A stretch of DNA of 7,580 nucleotides, from contig JAFADM010000128.1 in the NCBI GenBank assembly GCA_023424865.1, positions 1 through 7,580 of the forward strand. The letters are read 5' to 3'. The stretch is from Bacillota bacterium (GTDB lineage: Bacteria > Bacillota_A > Clostridia > DSM-8532). Of this stretch, positions 6,656 through 7,580 are shown piece after piece. The translations under genes and the position numbers were made by a program. The notes below the pieces were generated by a model. That model made no database searches. It worked only from the letters and a program-made list of their open reading frames with translations, and had not been told where the DNA came from. Each line of letters begins with the position of its first letter. Positions within the stretch are counted from its first letter, which is position 1.

Positions 6656-6675
6656 ACTCGAGACACTTAAAAGAA

Positions 6676-6707
6676 CTCTTTAAATAAGAGCCTGGCTGAT
6701 TTATAAT
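6676..6707 (+). promoter_or_regulatory. Putative promoter of the WYL regulator, with small inverted repeat
   Basis: A consensus -10 TATAAT (6702-6707) is preceded at 17 nt by TTTAAA (6679-6684), a 4-of-6 match to the -35 box. The weak -35 lies within the inverted repeat CTCTT-TAAAT-AAGAG (6676-6690), which could be an operator. The -10 box ends 7 nt before the WYL start codon, so transcription would begin at or next to the ATG. Confidence 0.5.
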
Positions 6708-6714
6708 TACATCT

Positions 6715-7580
6715 ATGAAGATTGATCGTTTGTTGGAAACAACCCTCCTGCTTTTAAATAAGGGATCCGTAACGGCGGGTGAGCTGGCCCGGCGTTTTGG
6801 TGTGTCCACCCGAACCATTTACCGTGATCTGGATATTCTTTCGGCAGCCGGCGTTCCGGTCTATGCCAATAGAGGCGCAGGCGGAGGAATAGCCCTCCTT
6901 GATAACTATCTCCTTCCAAAAACCATCGTTTCCAAGGAAGAGGGGGAAAGCATTCTTTTTTCTCTTCAATCCTTGAAGGCTACCCAATATCCGGAGACAG
7001 ATCGTATTTTGGAAAAGCTGGGAGCTTTGTTCCGCAATGCCTCCACCGACTGGATCCAGCTTGATTTTTCACCTTGGGGATCCAACCCCAACGAGCAAAA
7101 CAAGCTTTCCCACATTAAAACAGCTTTGTTAAACCGCCGGGTTCTAAAATTTGAATATGTAAACACACAAAACATACGGGGCGAACGAACCATTGAACCT
7201 CTCCGCCTTATTTTCAAGGCCAGGGACTGGTATCTCTGGGGTTTTGACAAAGATAAGCAGGATTTTCGTCTGTTCCGTCTTTCACGTATTAAAGCCCTGA
7301 GCCTTGAAAACGAAACCTTCCTTCCCCGGAAAGAGCCCGTTGCGTCCCCTCCCCCTTCAAGCCCTCAGGGGGATTCGGCCCCTCCTGCCAATGCCCGTGC
7401 TCCTGTTATGGTGGATCTGGTGCTGAAATTTCAGGCGCAGGCCCTTCACCGTTTATACGACGATTACAGCGATCACTTTATCCAGAGAAACGCCGACGGC
7501 ACCTTTACCCTTAAGATTCAGTTTCCTGAGGATGAATGGGTGTACGGCTACATTATGAGCTTCGGGCCTATGGTTACGGT
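6715..7580 (+). CDS. HTH and WYL domain transcriptional regulator (cut by right edge)
   Basis: The 288 codons present encode a YafY-like regulator of the HTH_11 plus WYL class, proteins that bind DNA with an N-terminal winged helix and sense a ligand, often a nucleotide or single-stranded nucleic acid, through the WYL domain. The N-terminus MKIDRLLETTLLLLNKGSVT and the recognition region ELARRFGVSTRTIYRDLDIL (23-42) are typical, followed by the GAGGG wing (54-58). The WYL domain includes FEYVN (146-150), EPLRLIF (161-167), WYL itself (172-174, in RDWYLWGFD) and FRLSRI (187-192). A proline/serine-rich linker at about 209-230 then leads into the start of a C-terminal WCX-like domain, which is truncated. 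ATG 6715 is chosen because the family starts this way. No Shine-Dalgarno precedes it. The gene is divergent from alaS. Its targets are unknown; autoregulation through the adjacent inverted repeats is possible but unproven. Confidence 0.92.
   Translation, partial: MKIDRLLETTLLLLNKGSVTAGELARRFGVSTRTIYRDLDILSAAGVPVYANRGAGGGIALLDNYLLPKTIVSKEEGESILFSLQSLKATQYPETDRILEKLGALFRNASTDWIQLDFSPWGSNPNEQNKLSHIKTALLNRRVLKFEYVNTQNIRGERTIEPLRLIFKARDWYLWGFDKDKQDFRLFRLSRIKALSLENETFLPRKEPVASPPPSSPQGDSAPPANARAPVMVDLVLKFQAQALHRLYDDYSDHFIQRNADGTFTLKIQFPEDEWVYGYIMSFGPMVT

Noticed and set aside
6637..6665. TTGACA at 6637-6642 as a -35 box for the WYL gene
   Set aside because: No acceptable -10 box lies 16-19 nt downstream (the bases there read GAGACA).
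6564..6987. Minus-strand open frames opposite the WYL gene
   Set aside because: They are shadows of the plus-strand WYL regulator, whose HTH and WYL motifs are clear. The part beyond the gene is discussed separately as a short frame of uncertain status.

Overview
The window looks like a core chromosomal region of a low-to-mid GC Firmicute, probably a member of Clostridia. The grounds are the gene set and order (alaS, a HIT gene, rpsU-yqeY, recJ-rel), strong Shine-Dalgarno sites of the AGGAGG type, GTG and TTG starts with good ribosome binding sites, near-consensus SigA-type promoters, and an alanyl-tRNA synthetase with a four-cysteine insert that I associate with clostridial enzymes. The species cannot be named from this sequence. 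I see no mobile element, CRISPR array, tRNA or rRNA.

Layout, read along the minus strand from right to left. The alaS gene (alanyl-tRNA synthetase) has its own promoter and a leader of about 130 nt, and is followed after 27 nt by a HIT-family nucleotide hydrolase. A second strong promoter then drives rpsU (ribosomal protein S21, a 58-residue gene with a GTG start) and yqeY (GatB/YqeY-like, TTG start), which end at a hairpin terminator. Beyond it lie recJ (single-strand exonuclease) and, 2 nt after recJ, the start of rel (bifunctional ppGpp synthetase/hydrolase), which runs off the left edge. The only plus-strand gene is on the right: a DeoR/YafY-type HTH plus WYL-domain regulator, divergent from alaS and cut by the right edge.

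The minus-strand genes are translation and stress housekeeping: tRNA charging, a ribosomal protein, an amidotransferase-related protein, DNA repair and the stringent response. The least explained part is the 424-bp divergent interval between alaS and the WYL regulator (6291-6714). It holds the alaS promoter and leader, two clear inverted repeats, a short open frame of unknown status, and a promoter-like site so close to the WYL start codon that its mRNA may be leaderless.

Nothing here is clearly a new biological system. The findings are modest leads, mostly about regulation in the intergenic segments.
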